Of a stretch of 64,000 bases of DNA, positions 22,199 through 30,150 are shown piece after piece; position 1 is the stretch's first letter; each line of letters begins with the position of its first letter. Origin of the DNA: Phycisphaerales bacterium UBA7800 (lineage in GTDB: Bacteria; Planctomycetota; Phycisphaerae; Phycisphaerales; Phycisphaeraceae); the NCBI GenBank assembly GCA_002480565.1, contig DLCK01000026.1, positions 92,717 to 156,716 of the forward strand. Direction: 5' to 3'. Position numbers and translations under genes: made by a program. Below the pieces are notes generated by a model, which worked only from the letters and a program-made list of their open reading frames with translations, ran no database searches and had not been told where the DNA came from.

Positions 22199-23170
22199 TT
22201 ACGGCAACGGGATATCCGTAATCTCAAAGGGTAACGACATCGTTGTGTCATCCGACTTGAGATTCACTTCCAGCGTCGGACTCTGAGGCTTGCCTGTCAT
22301 ACTCACGAAGACAGTGACGGTTTCAAACTGGATACGACGAAGCGGCCCGTCTTTGGAAGTAACCTGCACCTGAGCTAACTGCTTCTTGGGATCGTTGACC
22401 AACATTGGAATCAGCGTGACGGTTTGCGACTGCTTGGAAAGTCCTTCAATCAAGGGTAAAAGTCCGGCCATCTCATGCGCGGGGAGAATGCCGGAAGTCA
22501 GTTCGTCACCTTTTTTCGCTGCCCAATCCTTGATCCATTGAGGCGGCAGGTAAGTCAGTTCGACACCACGATCTTTGAGCGCGTCCGAAGCAATGGCCTT
22601 ACCAGACGGTTCCAGGAAGTCGGTAAGGTTGACGTAGTCTTTACCTTCGACGGACTTGAGGACAAAGTGGGCGATGCCTTTGAGCGTTTTGATTTGCGAA
22701 GCATCGCGTGGTGGGTTTTTAAGTTGGACGGTCATGCCGGTGCTGTTGGCCGGTTGACTGCCTGAATTGCGAAGCATGTCGTCTTGGCCCAGACTGCGAT
22801 TGACCTGCTTTTGGGTGTCGATCAAGTCATTGCCTTTATCGTCAACAGCTTTGCTCAAGTCGATATGATCCACGCCGATGACCAGCTCCAGAGGCTTACC
22901 GATAAACAGTAGTTCCACCATGCAGGAGTTGAGAATGGACTTAATTGAGGATCGCCGATCCAGCACCTGCACGACAGAGGTGATGAGTTTCATCTCCTCT
23001 TGGATCGTTTGCCTGGGTGCTTCGTCCGTTGGTTTAGCAGGTTGTGTCGTCGGGGTATCGACTGCTTGATCCGCAGGCTTGTCGGCAGACTTAGCTGCAT
23101 CCTCAGCCATGGCCGGCAAAGTGAATGTGACTAAGACGAACAACACGATAAGCAAACGGGTGATCGACAT
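22199..23170 (-). CDS. Exported protein of unknown function, downstream of hisS
   Basis: A protein of 323 residues. A clear signal peptide (cleavage after PAMA, about residue 22) is followed by a low-complexity Ala/Pro/Thr/Asp linker (about 23-52) and a predicted periplasmic domain. That domain contains the segments VELTYLPPQWIKDW and RRIQFETVTVFV. No known family was recognised. The gap to hisS is 27 nt and AGGGA precedes the ATG, so it is probably the second gene of a hisS operon, although no functional link is apparent. Confidence 0.75.
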   Translation of the reverse strand: MSITRLLIVLFVLVTFTLPAMAEDAAKSADKPADQAVDTPTTQPAKPTDEAPRQTIQEEMKLITSVVQVLDRRSSIKSILNSCMVELLFIGKPLELVIGVDHIDLSKAVDDKGNDLIDTQKQVNRSLGQDDMLRNSGSQPANSTGMTVQLKNPPRDASQIKTLKGIAHFVLKSVEGKDYVNLTDFLEPSGKAIASDALKDRGVELTYLPPQWIKDWAAKKGDELTSGILPAHEMAGLLPLIEGLSKQSQTVTLIPMLVNDPKKQLAQVQVTSKDGPLRRIQFETVTVFVSMTGKPQSPTLEVNLKSDDTTMSLPFEITDIPLP

Positions 23171-23197
23171 GAGGTCCCTTAATGTTCAGCCAACAGC

Positions 23198-24490
23198 TTA
23201 CGATTCAGCGATAAGCGTCTGCAGGTCTTTGATATTGATCATCTGCTGATCGCCGGTTTCCATGTTCTTGAGTTCAGCCTTGCCAGTGGTTGCATCATCA
23301 TCAAGCATCAGTGCAAAACGACTTCGTGCGGTAGCAGCATCCTTGAGCAATTTACCGACGTTACGCGTGGCCTTGTAGCTATAGCGTGCATGGACACCGG
23401 CTAATCGGAGCTTGGCCGCCAGCGGGGTGACCGCCTGGGCGCCGGCATCCGACTTGGCGATGAGATACACATCCGGGCGTGGTGAGACATCTTCGGGCAT
23501 CAAGCCTTTGTCGATGAGCACTTCGCTAAGCACCACGTCCCCCATCCCAAAGCCAACTGCCGGGATGGATGGACCGCCAAAGAGTTCAACGAGTTGGTCA
23601 TAGCGACCGCCCCCTGCCATGGCACGCAAGGCGCCGGAGGCTTCGTGAACTTCAAAAACCGTGCCGGTGTAGTAGGCCAACCCGCGGACAATGCCCAGGT
23701 CATACTCGCACCAGTCGGCGATACCGAAGGCTTGGAGTTGCGCATCAAGTTGTTCAAGGTCCGCCAGGTCACTGATACCCGTCTGCTCACGGAGTTGATC
23801 CAACTCACCACAGGGATATTTGAATCGACACATCTGCTCAAAGCGTTCGACGCGTTCAGGCTCCATGCCAAGTTTCGAGGCTGCTTCGGTAAACGCTTCA
23901 GGTTCCATTTTGTCCCGGCGATCCAGCAGGTCAAAGGCGCCGAGCAATTTTTCCTCAGGCACGCCAAGTTTAAGCAGGATGTCACGAACCGTCTGGCGAT
24001 GTGAAATTTTCATCCGCACGTGCGATGGTTCAAGTCCCAATTCCTGAAGCAGATCGACCACCGTGAAAATGCACTCGGCATCGGCGGTCGCACCCTCAAG
24101 GCCCATCAAGTCCGCGTTCCATTGCCAGAACTCACGCAGGCGTCCACGCTGAGGACGCTCGGCACGACAGAGATTCGGCACGCAGAACCACTTGATCGGG
24201 CGCGGCAAGGCATTGGCTTTGGCGGCAACCATCCGCGCAAGTGTCGGAGTGAATTCCGGGCGAATCGCTAACCCACGACCACCACGGTCTTCAAAGTGAA
24301 ACAACTCGCTGACAATGCCATCACCACTCTTGATCTTGTACAAATCAAGGTGTTCAAAAATCGGGCCGTCGACTTCTTCAAAACCATTGCGAATCGACAC
24401 CCGTCTCCAGGCATCGAGCATAAAATTACGCCAGGCACAATCCTTGGGATAAAGGTCTCGCGTGCCTCGGGGCGCTTGGAGTTTGCTCAT
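23198..24490 (-). CDS. hisS: Histidyl-tRNA synthetase
   Basis: A protein of 430 residues, standard size. Class II motif 1 lies in the N-terminal PRGTRDLYP region. Motif 2 is RAERPQRGRLREFWQWN and motif 3 lies near GGGRYDQLVELFGG. The histidine-specific loop is VRGLAYYTGTVFE. The anticodon-binding domain occupies the last 95 residues. It charges tRNA-His in the cytoplasm. GGAA 8 nt upstream supports the ATG. Confidence 0.97.
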   Translation of the reverse strand: MSKLQAPRGTRDLYPKDCAWRNFMLDAWRRVSIRNGFEEVDGPIFEHLDLYKIKSGDGIVSELFHFEDRGGRGLAIRPEFTPTLARMVAAKANALPRPIKWFCVPNLCRAERPQRGRLREFWQWNADLMGLEGATADAECIFTVVDLLQELGLEPSHVRMKISHRQTVRDILLKLGVPEEKLLGAFDLLDRRDKMEPEAFTEAASKLGMEPERVERFEQMCRFKYPCGELDQLREQTGISDLADLEQLDAQLQAFGIADWCEYDLGIVRGLAYYTGTVFEVHEASGALRAMAGGGRYDQLVELFGGPSIPAVGFGMGDVVLSEVLIDKGLMPEDVSPRPDVYLIAKSDAGAQAVTPLAAKLRLAGVHARYSYKATRNVGKLLKDAATARSRFALMLDDDATTGKAELKNMETGDQQMINIKDLQTLIAES

Positions 24491-24605
24491 TGCTGCGTTC
24501 CATTCACATAAAAAACCGTGCGGGGCAGATAGTGTAACGCATTGAGGATGGGGATTCGACTTGGGTTACTGGTGAGTGATTGCTGATTCTGTTATGTTTG
24601 GACAC

Positions 24606-25439
24606 ATGCGAATTGTGATGCTTGGTGATATTGTCGGTGCATGTGGTCGTCAGTCGGTACAACAACTTGTGCCACGGATTCATGAGGAGTTTTCACCCGA
24701 TTTGGTTTTAGCCAATGCGGAGAATGTGGCCAATGGTTCAGGCCTGACACCTGACCAGTATCGCAAGCTCTGTAAAGCCGGGATCGATGGCATGACGCTG
24801 GGTGATCATGCGCTGCGGAAGCGCGAAATCTTCAACATCCTGCAGGAACAGACCAACATCATCCGTCCGGGCAACCTGCCAAGCGGCGCCCCGGGTAAGG
24901 GTTGGATGGCGGTACAACCTCGCAATGAAGCCTTACCACCGGTGTATGTCATGATCGTGCTGGGCAATATGTTCATGGGGCTTAATGCCAATGATCCCTT
25001 TGCCTCGGTGGATGCGATGCTTGCTCAAATCCCGCGTAAGGATGCGATCATCCTGGTGGAAATGCATGCTGAAACCACCAGTGAAAAACAGGCGATGGGT
25101 TGGCATCTCAACGGCAAGGTCGCAGCGGTCTTCGGCTCACATACCCATGTCCCCACTGCCGACGCGTGTCTGTTACCGGCTGCCAAAAACAGCAATCTGC
25201 GTACCGCTTTCCAGGCTGACCTTGGCATGTGCGGCGGGCATGAATCGGTCATCGGCAGGCGCGTTGAACCGGTGCTGACACACTTGCGAACCGGGGTGTA
25301 CATGGCCTTTGACGTGGCAGACAAAGACCCACGGGTCAACGGCATCATCCTGGATATCGACGAAGCGACCGGCGGTGCCACAGATATCCAACGCTTCGCC
25401 ATGAATGCCGATCCGCGTAAACCTCCGTTTATGGCGTGA
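24606..25439 (+). CDS. YmdB/TIGR00282-family metallophosphoesterase
   Basis: A protein of 277 residues. The start MRIVMLGDIVG carries the first metal ligand (Asp8), and LANAENVANGSGLTP gives the conserved NAEN signature. The C-terminal part supplies the paired histidines in VEMHAETTSEK and FGSHTHVPTAD. Bacillus YmdB of this family is a dinuclear-metal 2',3'-cyclic nucleotide phosphodiesterase that affects biofilm and RNA turnover; the same chemistry is inferred here. A longer frame from 24,576 exists, but similarity begins at MRIV. Confidence 0.9.
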   Translation: MRIVMLGDIVGACGRQSVQQLVPRIHEEFSPDLVLANAENVANGSGLTPDQYRKLCKAGIDGMTLGDHALRKREIFNILQEQTNIIRPGNLPSGAPGKGWMAVQPRNEALPPVYVMIVLGNMFMGLNANDPFASVDAMLAQIPRKDAIILVEMHAETTSEKQAMGWHLNGKVAAVFGSHTHVPTADACLLPAAKNSNLRTAFQADLGMCGGHESVIGRRVEPVLTHLRTGVYMAFDVADKDPRVNGIILDIDEATGGATDIQRFAMNADPRKPPFMA

Positions 25440-25464
25440 GTCGGTGACAACACTTCACAATCAA

Positions 25465-25560
25465 CAAGGCATCAGCATCACGCAGTGATGCAGCTATTTG
25501 ATAGAAAATGATCGTTTTGAGTTAACGATAGCTGCGCCACTACCTGTCGCTGATGCCTTG
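25465..25560. repeat. Hairpin repeat, ATCAGCAACACGCAG family, copy 2, between convergent genes
   Basis: Arms AAGGCATCAGC (25466-25476) and GCTGATGCCTT (25549-25559) are perfectly complementary, with inner arms GATGCAGCTAT and ATAGCTGCG. It occupies the gap between two convergent genes and may act as a terminator. Confidence 0.75.
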
Positions 25561-25573
25561 TCGACAGTGCAAT

Positions 25574-26341
25574 CTAAATCATCCAGCGATCGCGCAACAC
25601 GGGGAAAGCTTTGCGGTATTCGCAGAGGTTGTCTTGTTCCAACTCGATATTCAAAACCTTTTGCTCACTGCCAGCGTCTTTGACGATGTGTCCCATGGGG
25701 TCGACGATCAGACTTGAGCCGCAGTATTTGGCATTGGGATCGCTGCCGATGCGGTTGACTGCGACGATGTAGCATTGGTTTTCAATGGCTCGCGCGACCA
25801 ATAGACTTCGCCAATGATGATCGCGCTTGGCAGGGAAGTTGGCGATAACGACCATGACCTGCGCGTCCTGTTTGGATGCCAGTCGGAAGGCTTCGGGGAA
25901 CCGCAGGTCATAGCAGACGAACATGGCGATCCGCCAGCCTTGCCAATCGAAGACTTCCGGGGCGTGTCCGCGGTGAAAGTGATGGTGTTCCCCAGCTGGT
26001 GAAAAGGGATGGAGCTTGGTGAATCGTGAGATTGCCAACCCGTCAGGGCCCATCGCCAAGGCCTGGTTGAGCCCCTTGCCGGAGAGATCACGCGTCACCA
26101 CCCCGCCGATGACACAGGACTCGGTGTCAGCAGCAAGTTGTGCCATGTATTGTTCGGCCGGCCGTTGAGTATCCTCCGCCACGGTATCCATATTGAAGCT
26201 GAATCCGGTGCTGAACATCTCCGGCAGGACAATCAATGCCCCCGGTGAGATCGCCTCATGATGCAGCATCCGGTCTATTTGCCGAAAGTTCGCCTGTTTG
26301 TCTTCCCAGGCAATGTCATATTGGCAAGCAAGAATCTGCAT
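25574..26341 (-). CDS. Omega-amidase/nitrilase-superfamily hydrolase (YafV/NIT2 type)
   Basis: A protein of 255 residues, matching YafV length. The Glu-Lys-Cys triad is visible as E41 (LPEMF), K109 (TKLHPF) and C143 (VCYDLRFPEAFR). The family hydrolyses 2-oxoglutaramate and 2-oxosuccinamate to oxoacid and ammonia, a repair step after glutamine transamination. The frame extends far upstream to 26,647 but crosses the mraZ promoter region; ATG 26,341 (GGAG just upstream) or 26,350 is the likely start. Divergent from mraZ. Confidence 0.9.
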   Translation of the reverse strand: MQILACQYDIAWEDKQANFRQIDRMLHHEAISPGALIVLPEMFSTGFSFNMDTVAEDTQRPAEQYMAQLAADTESCVIGGVVTRDLSGKGLNQALAMGPDGLAISRFTKLHPFSPAGEHHHFHRGHAPEVFDWQGWRIAMFVCYDLRFPEAFRLASKQDAQVMVVIANFPAKRDHHWRSLLVARAIENQCYIVAVNRIGSDPNAKYCGSSLIVDPMGHIVKDAGSEQKVLNIELEQDNLCEYRKAFPVLRDRWMI

Positions 26342-26692
26342 AAACTCCATCTTATCAGGCAGTGATGAGATTTTTGTCAGGAATTGGGGCAACTGCGATG
26401 AAATGTCACTGTTGGCTGATGATGTAAGACAATCATTTCGCCGTCCGTGTTTGAAAGAAGAATCCATAACACATGTCACGCAAAACTTTATTTTTTTGAT
26501 TTTCTGCGCAACTGAACAACGTCCATCACATTTTGGACTTGCTTGCAATTGCAAAATCAAAAATATCACCAAACCACCACATCTGGTGCAATCGTCCCGA
26601 CCGAACATCCACAGGTTGTGTTGCACTTTGTTCATCGACCGCACCAAAGTGAAAAAACCGCTTGTTTTTCAGGGAAAAAAATTCAAGAAAAA

Positions 26693-26738
26693 TGGGTGTT
26701 GGGTGTTGCGAGGTGTTGTGAAATGGGGCAATGTGGGG
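26693..26738 (+). promoter_or_regulatory. Candidate MraZ-binding boxes upstream of mraZ
   Basis: Two TGGGG pentamers (26724-26728 and 26734-26738) are separated by exactly 5 nt, the TGGGN-N5-TGGGN pattern described for E. coli MraZ. Further TGGGT pentamers at 26,693 and 26,700 extend the G-rich direct-repeat track. This suggests autoregulation. Confidence 0.55.
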
Positions 26739-26779
26739 TATGATCCCATACATTAGTCAGCCCATGTGGGGAATGATGC

Positions 26780-27301
26780 GTGGTCTTCACAGGATTTTAT
26801 GAGCATACGATTGATGCCAAAAACCGCCTTGCCATCCCGTCGGACATTCGCAAGCAGCTTATTGCTCAGGCGAATCGTCAAGCGTCGGGCGGTGAGGGTG
26901 ACGGTACGGTTGTATTGTATGTAACACCGGATCCTAAGAATAACGCATTGATGATCTGGCCTGAGACACGTTTTGCTGAATTGGCAAAAATGCTCGACCA
27001 GAGCCCACGTTCGCTGGCGGAAGTGTTGCCCTTTGAGAGGACAATGTTTCCATTGACAGCTCGCTCGGAGATGGACAAGCAGGGACGCATCCGTTTGTCA
27101 GACTTTCATCTCAAACAGCTTGTCAAGCTCGACAACGATGTGGCAGTGGTCGGCGTAAACGATCACCTGGAAGTTTGGTCCCGTGAAGCCTGGATGGCGA
27201 ATCTGACCCAGACACTCCAGCAGAAACCGCACCTGCTCATGCATCCGCGTGAAGCACTGCGGGATGAGCCTCGCGTCGAACCCGATGCCTCGAACAACTG
27301 A
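26780..27301 (+). CDS. mraZ: Transcriptional regulator MraZ
   Basis: A protein of 173 residues with a GTG start and GGGGA 8 nt upstream. Two AbrB/SpoVT-like swapped-hairpin domains are visible: FTGFYEHTIDAKNRLAIP at the N-terminus and MDKQGRIRLSDFHLKQL at about 95-111. A Gln/Ala/Ser/Gly-rich insertion (about residues 33-45) makes it slightly longer than usual. MraZ normally opens the division and cell-wall cluster, but here no rsmH or ftsL follows. Instead a terminated non-coding stretch comes next. A solitary mraZ fits a planctomycete, where the cluster is broken up. Confidence 0.93.
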   Translation: MVFTGFYEHTIDAKNRLAIPSDIRKQLIAQANRQASGGEGDGTVVLYVTPDPKNNALMIWPETRFAELAKMLDQSPRSLAEVLPFERTMFPLTARSEMDKQGRIRLSDFHLKQLVKLDNDVAVVGVNDHLEVWSREAWMANLTQTLQQKPHLLMHPREALRDEPRVEPDASNN

Positions 27302-27309
27302 CACTAAAC

Positions 27310-27868
27310 CGTCAACGTTCGACAGTCGGATTGACCGTGGCAGTGGCCAATCGTGAACTGAAATTCAGAAGATCAGGATCTTGCAGGATCATCGGGAACA
27401 TGCCCGATCATGCAAGGCAAAAGGGGATTGACAGGACAGGCAAAGCTAACTGAAAGCAACGTCTTAGCTGGTGACTGGGTCACGCTCATTTCTTGAGCCA
27501 GTTGTGTCCAGCGAGCCAAGGAGGGTTCACTCACCAGCCAAAGACGAAACCGCTTTCAGCGAAGGCAGAACGGACTCGCGCGGACGAATATCTGGCATCA
27601 CAGCCATGGGTTGATTCACGGACGAACCTCCCTTTGAGCAGTCGCCAGCCACGCATCGGTGATCGGATGCCCGAAAGGGTAGAGCCATCCCGGACTGGCA
27701 CGATGCAGATGGACGGAAGCACCTTCGCTGATTTTGCCTGAGGCATTGAATGTGGGTCAAAACACACTCAAGCCAACGAGACATATCCCTTGTAAGCAAT
27801 GTCTGTTGCCGTTTTAAACAGATGCCATTTTCCAAAAAGCCACCAGGTCAACGCTGGTGGTTTTTTTT
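27310..27868 (+). ncRNA. Candidate structured non-coding RNA (unrecognised family) ending at an intrinsic terminator
   Basis: No credible ORF is present, but many mutually compatible helices are. A hairpin CTTGCA/TGCAAG plus ATCGGG/CCCGAT spans 27380-27416. A closing helix pairs CAGGCAAA (27437-27444) with TTTGCCTG (27733-27740). One branch stacks CTGAAAGC/GCTTTCAG (27450, 27552), CGTCTT/AAGACG (27460, 27541) and GCTGGTGA/TCACCAGC (27467, 27531). A second branch pairs CAGCGAAGG with CCTTCGCTG (27557, 27722), partly overlapping the first. Inside it is a GAAA-capped CCC/GGG hairpin (27670-27679) within GGATG/CATCC. It lacks the conserved blocks of RNase P RNA, tmRNA, SRP and 6S RNA. It could be a stand-alone RNA or a structured mraZ 3' UTR; the 5' end is approximate. 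Confidence 0.6.
27840..27868 (+). terminator. Intrinsic terminator of mraZ/structured RNA transcript
   Basis: A CCACCAG/CTGGTGG stem with a 7-nt loop is followed by eight T residues (27861-27868) on the plus strand. Confidence 0.9.
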
Positions 27869-27961
27869 ATGTCATCAAATCGCCATCTCAATAGAGTCTT
27901 TTTTACTCAAGGCAACACAAGCCTCAAGTCCCGCCCTCGCCTACAACCTCACTACGCCATT

Positions 27962-27990
27962 AAAAAAACCACGGTCATTGCTGACCGCGG
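27962..27990 (-). terminator. Intrinsic terminator of the CBS-domain gene
   Basis: On the minus strand a CCGCGGTCA/TGACCGTGG hairpin is followed by seven T residues, 37 nt beyond the stop codon. Confidence 0.85.
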
Positions 27991-28026
27991 CTCATGAGGA
28001 GTTAACTTGATGCACCGACCCAAGGA

Positions 28027-28470
28027 TTAAGTGATAGGCTGGCCATAGAGATATTCATGCAGCAGGTGAATGGTCTTTTCCTGACCTTCAAGTCGATACG
28101 CGTTGAGGTCACCGATAGAGACCACACCCACAAGTTGATCGTGCCCATCCACCACAGGCAAGTGACGAATCCGACGATTACGCATCACCGTTCGTGCTTC
28201 TTCAATTGATGTCTCAGCAGTACAAACCGCGATCTCCTGAGTCATCACAGCCAAAACCGGCGTGGCAGCAGGATCACGCTCAGCAGCAACCACGCGCGAT
28301 AGGACATCACGTTCAGTGATGATCCCCAGTAATTGCGTATCCTCGGTGACCAGCAGTGAACCACATTTGTTCTCATTCATCATCCGAGCAGCCTCCAAAA
28401 CGGTGGCACCCTTGCTGATGGTCAGAACCTTCGAACCTTTTTCGGCCAAAATTGAAGCTACGTTGGGCAT
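28027..28470 (-). CDS. Tandem CBS-domain protein
   Basis: A protein of 147 residues made of two CBS motifs. The first includes LLVTEDTQLLGIITERDVLSR and the second includes HLPVVDGHDQLVGVVSIGDL. Stand-alone CBS pairs usually bind adenosine nucleotides and act as energy sensors on partner enzymes or channels; no partner is evident here. ATG 28,470 has AAGGA upstream and is preferred over a TTG at 28,488. It lies downstream of folP on the same strand but over 600 nt away, so it probably has its own promoter. Confidence 0.9.
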   Translation of the reverse strand: MPNVASILAEKGSKVLTISKGATVLEAARMMNENKCGSLLVTEDTQLLGIITERDVLSRVVAAERDPAATPVLAVMTQEIAVCTAETSIEEARTVMRNRRIRHLPVVDGHDQLVGVVSIGDLNAYRLEGQEKTIHLLHEYLYGQPIT

Positions 28471-28752
28471 GAGGTGTTCCTTATCCAAATTTCAAATTGT
28501 CATTTCAACCAGACGTTGGCGGACGTCACAAGTTGCATTGCGATGGGCGGGTACAAACCCGAAGCGAGAAAATGCGTCACTTCTCTGTAATCATTATTAG
28601 CTGACGATTGGAATAATTCCAGTAAATTTTTGTCTAGTCCAGCTAATCGGCAGCATCAACACAGGTTATTGGACGCAAAACAGCTGGATTTTGGTTATCG
28701 GGGCGTCAAATTGACATTTAAAATGTAAGAGCTTGGGTTTTGGATAATCCCT

Positions 28753-28852
28753 CAAGCCGCCAGGTGAGCCTGCTTTGAGGTGAATCTGACGGGTCAAATG
28801 CGATCATTTCACCCCGAACCCGTCGGATTCACTGCATTCATCCGACGGTTTG
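28753..28852. repeat. Nested hairpin repeat, AAGCCGCCAG family, copy 2
   Basis: Same architecture as 12,705-12,800. The outer arms CAAGCCGCCAGGTGAG and TTCATCCGACGGTTTG and the inner arms GAATCTGACGGGT and ACCCGTCGGATTC pair imperfectly, so this copy has decayed more. Confidence 0.75.
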
Positions 28853-28903
28853 ACGAATCAACGACTTATCCAACACGCAGGTTAAGAGAAAACGGTCAAT
28901 TAG

Positions 28904-29095
28904 CAGGGCAAACGCATGTACGTTTTTTTTTGTGTCTTAGCGAGCCGGCTCGTGTCGAGCCGGGATTGAGCGAAGCTCAAATTCAGGATACAAACAACAT
29001 GTTTGATACCAAAATTTTCTCCAGCTGCGGATTTCGTCGCGACACGTGACAGCTCGCTAAGGCAAAGGCACAAAGGTCTACATGCGTTTGCCCTG
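28904..29095. mobile_element. MITE-like element inserted at the folP stop codon
   Basis: A 192-bp element with perfect 17-bp terminal inverted repeats, CAGGGCAAACGCATGTA (28904-28920) and its complement (29079-29095). The 12-bp sequence GGTCAATTAGCA, which contains the folP stop codon, is repeated directly on both sides (28894-28905 and 29096-29107), as expected for a target-site duplication (10-12 bp, because CA is shared with the repeat). The interior carries a GCGAGC-bounded hairpin found again at 32,031-32,207. No coding capacity. Confidence 0.75.
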
Positions 29096-29097
29096 GG

Positions 29098-29988
29098 TCA
29101 ATTAGCACTGTCTGCTGAACTCTGCCTGATAGCCAACGCCACCTGCATTGCCTGCCAATTGGGCTGGATATCGTGAACACGAAATATCGCAACCCCAGCA
29201 GCAACACCCAACGCGGTGGTCGCACAAGTCGCGCCAACCAACTCCTGTGGCTCAGGCGCAGGTTGGGCAGGCTGAGTACAAATCGACCGCAACGAACTCT
29301 TGCGACTGGACCCCAATAAAATCGGATAACCCTGCTGGGCAAGTTTGCTCAGCTTGGCCAACAACGCCATGTTGTGAGCGACCGTTTTCCCAAAGCCGAT
29401 CCCCGGATCAAGGATGATCTGACTGCTGGCGATGCCCGCCTGCTTGGCGATATCTGCACGGCTGCACAGGTATGCGATGACTTCTGCGATCACATCGTCA
29501 TACCTCGGATTCTCCTGCATGGTCGCTGGTGTTCCACGCTTGTGCATCAACACGATTGGCACGTTGTGTTCTGCTGCCACCGCAAGTATCCGCGGGTCTT
29601 CCTCGCCTGCTGAGACATCATTGATGATGTCCGCCCCAGCATCCAAGGCAGCCTTGGCAACTTCGCTAAGCGTCGTGTCAATGCTGATCACACATTGCTT
29701 GTCACTCTCACGCAACCTGTCAATCACCGGCACAGTCCGAGCGATCTGCTGAGTAGCATTCACCCGCTGGGCACCTGGACGTGTCGACTCGCCACCAATG
29801 TCAATGATGCTTGCCCCATCATGAAGCATCTGCATCGCACAACTCACCGCACGTGACGGATCATCATGTAACCCACCATCACTAAAACTATCCGGCGTGA
29901 CATTGAGAATGCCCATAATCACCGGCTTAGCCAGGGACAACTCACGATCACAAGGCAGTTGGAGAATAAATTGTTTTTGCTTCGTCAT
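29098..29988 (-). CDS. folP: Dihydropteroate synthase
   Basis: A protein of 296 residues starting at MTKQKQF. Conserved TIM-barrel loops are present: GILNVTPDSFSDGG (pterin-site loop), DIGGESTRPGA, SIDTTLSEVAKAALDAGADIINDVSAG, ILDPGIGFGKT and LLGSSRKS. It condenses 6-hydroxymethyl-dihydropterin pyrophosphate with p-aminobenzoate in folate synthesis. The frame extends 17 codons upstream without similarity. The insertion element at its 3' end duplicates the last bases but leaves the protein intact. It is read in the same direction as rpe, with a REP-like repeat in the gap. Confidence 0.95.
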   Translation of the reverse strand: MTKQKQFILQLPCDRELSLAKPVIMGILNVTPDSFSDGGLHDDPSRAVSCAMQMLHDGASIIDIGGESTRPGAQRVNATQQIARTVPVIDRLRESDKQCVISIDTTLSEVAKAALDAGADIINDVSAGEEDPRILAVAAEHNVPIVLMHKRGTPATMQENPRYDDVIAEVIAYLCSRADIAKQAGIASSQIILDPGIGFGKTVAHNMALLAKLSKLAQQGYPILLGSSRKSSLRSICTQPAQPAPEPQELVGATCATTALGVAAGVAIFRVHDIQPNWQAMQVALAIRQSSADSAN

Positions 29989-30033
29989 GGTTTTGAACCA
30001 TATAACCACAGATGAAAAACATGTATTACGCCT

Positions 30034-30109
30034 GAGCACCAGATGTCAATCTGGTGCAGGTCACAACGTTCAAATTGCCTCACCTGCACCGCATTGACAT
30101 GCGGTGCTC
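30034..30109. repeat. Pair of REP-like hairpins in inverted orientation
   Basis: The left hairpin GCACCAGAT/ATCTGGTGC (30036-30057) and the right hairpin GCACCGCAT/ATGCGGTGC (30086-30107) are perfect stems with 4-nt loops and are inverted copies of one another. They differ at paired positions, so both stems have been kept. Confidence 0.8.
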
Positions 30110-30150
30110 AACATGCCGAATCTTCATTTGTCATTATTTCTGCGGGTCTT

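Larger units (their letters stand above)
28471..29097. other. Gene-free interval rich in repeats
   Basis: Holds a nested hairpin repeat (28,753-28,852) and a MITE-like element (28,904-29,095). The remaining 280 nt next to the CBS gene show no feature beyond its presumed promoter. Confidence 0.6.

Noticed and set aside
26342..26647. N-terminal extension of the omega-amidase frame
   Set aside because: It has no nitrilase similarity and would run into the mraZ promoter region; the family starts at the MQILACQYD segment.
27493..27835. Short ORFs on both strands in the mraZ downstream region
   Set aside because: No ribosome-binding sites, no recognisable protein features, and the sequence is better explained by RNA helices.
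27310..27868. RNase P RNA, tmRNA or SRP RNA
   Set aside because: The conserved GAGGAAAGUC core, the tRNA-like T-arm with CCA end and the SRP tetraloop motif were all sought and not found.
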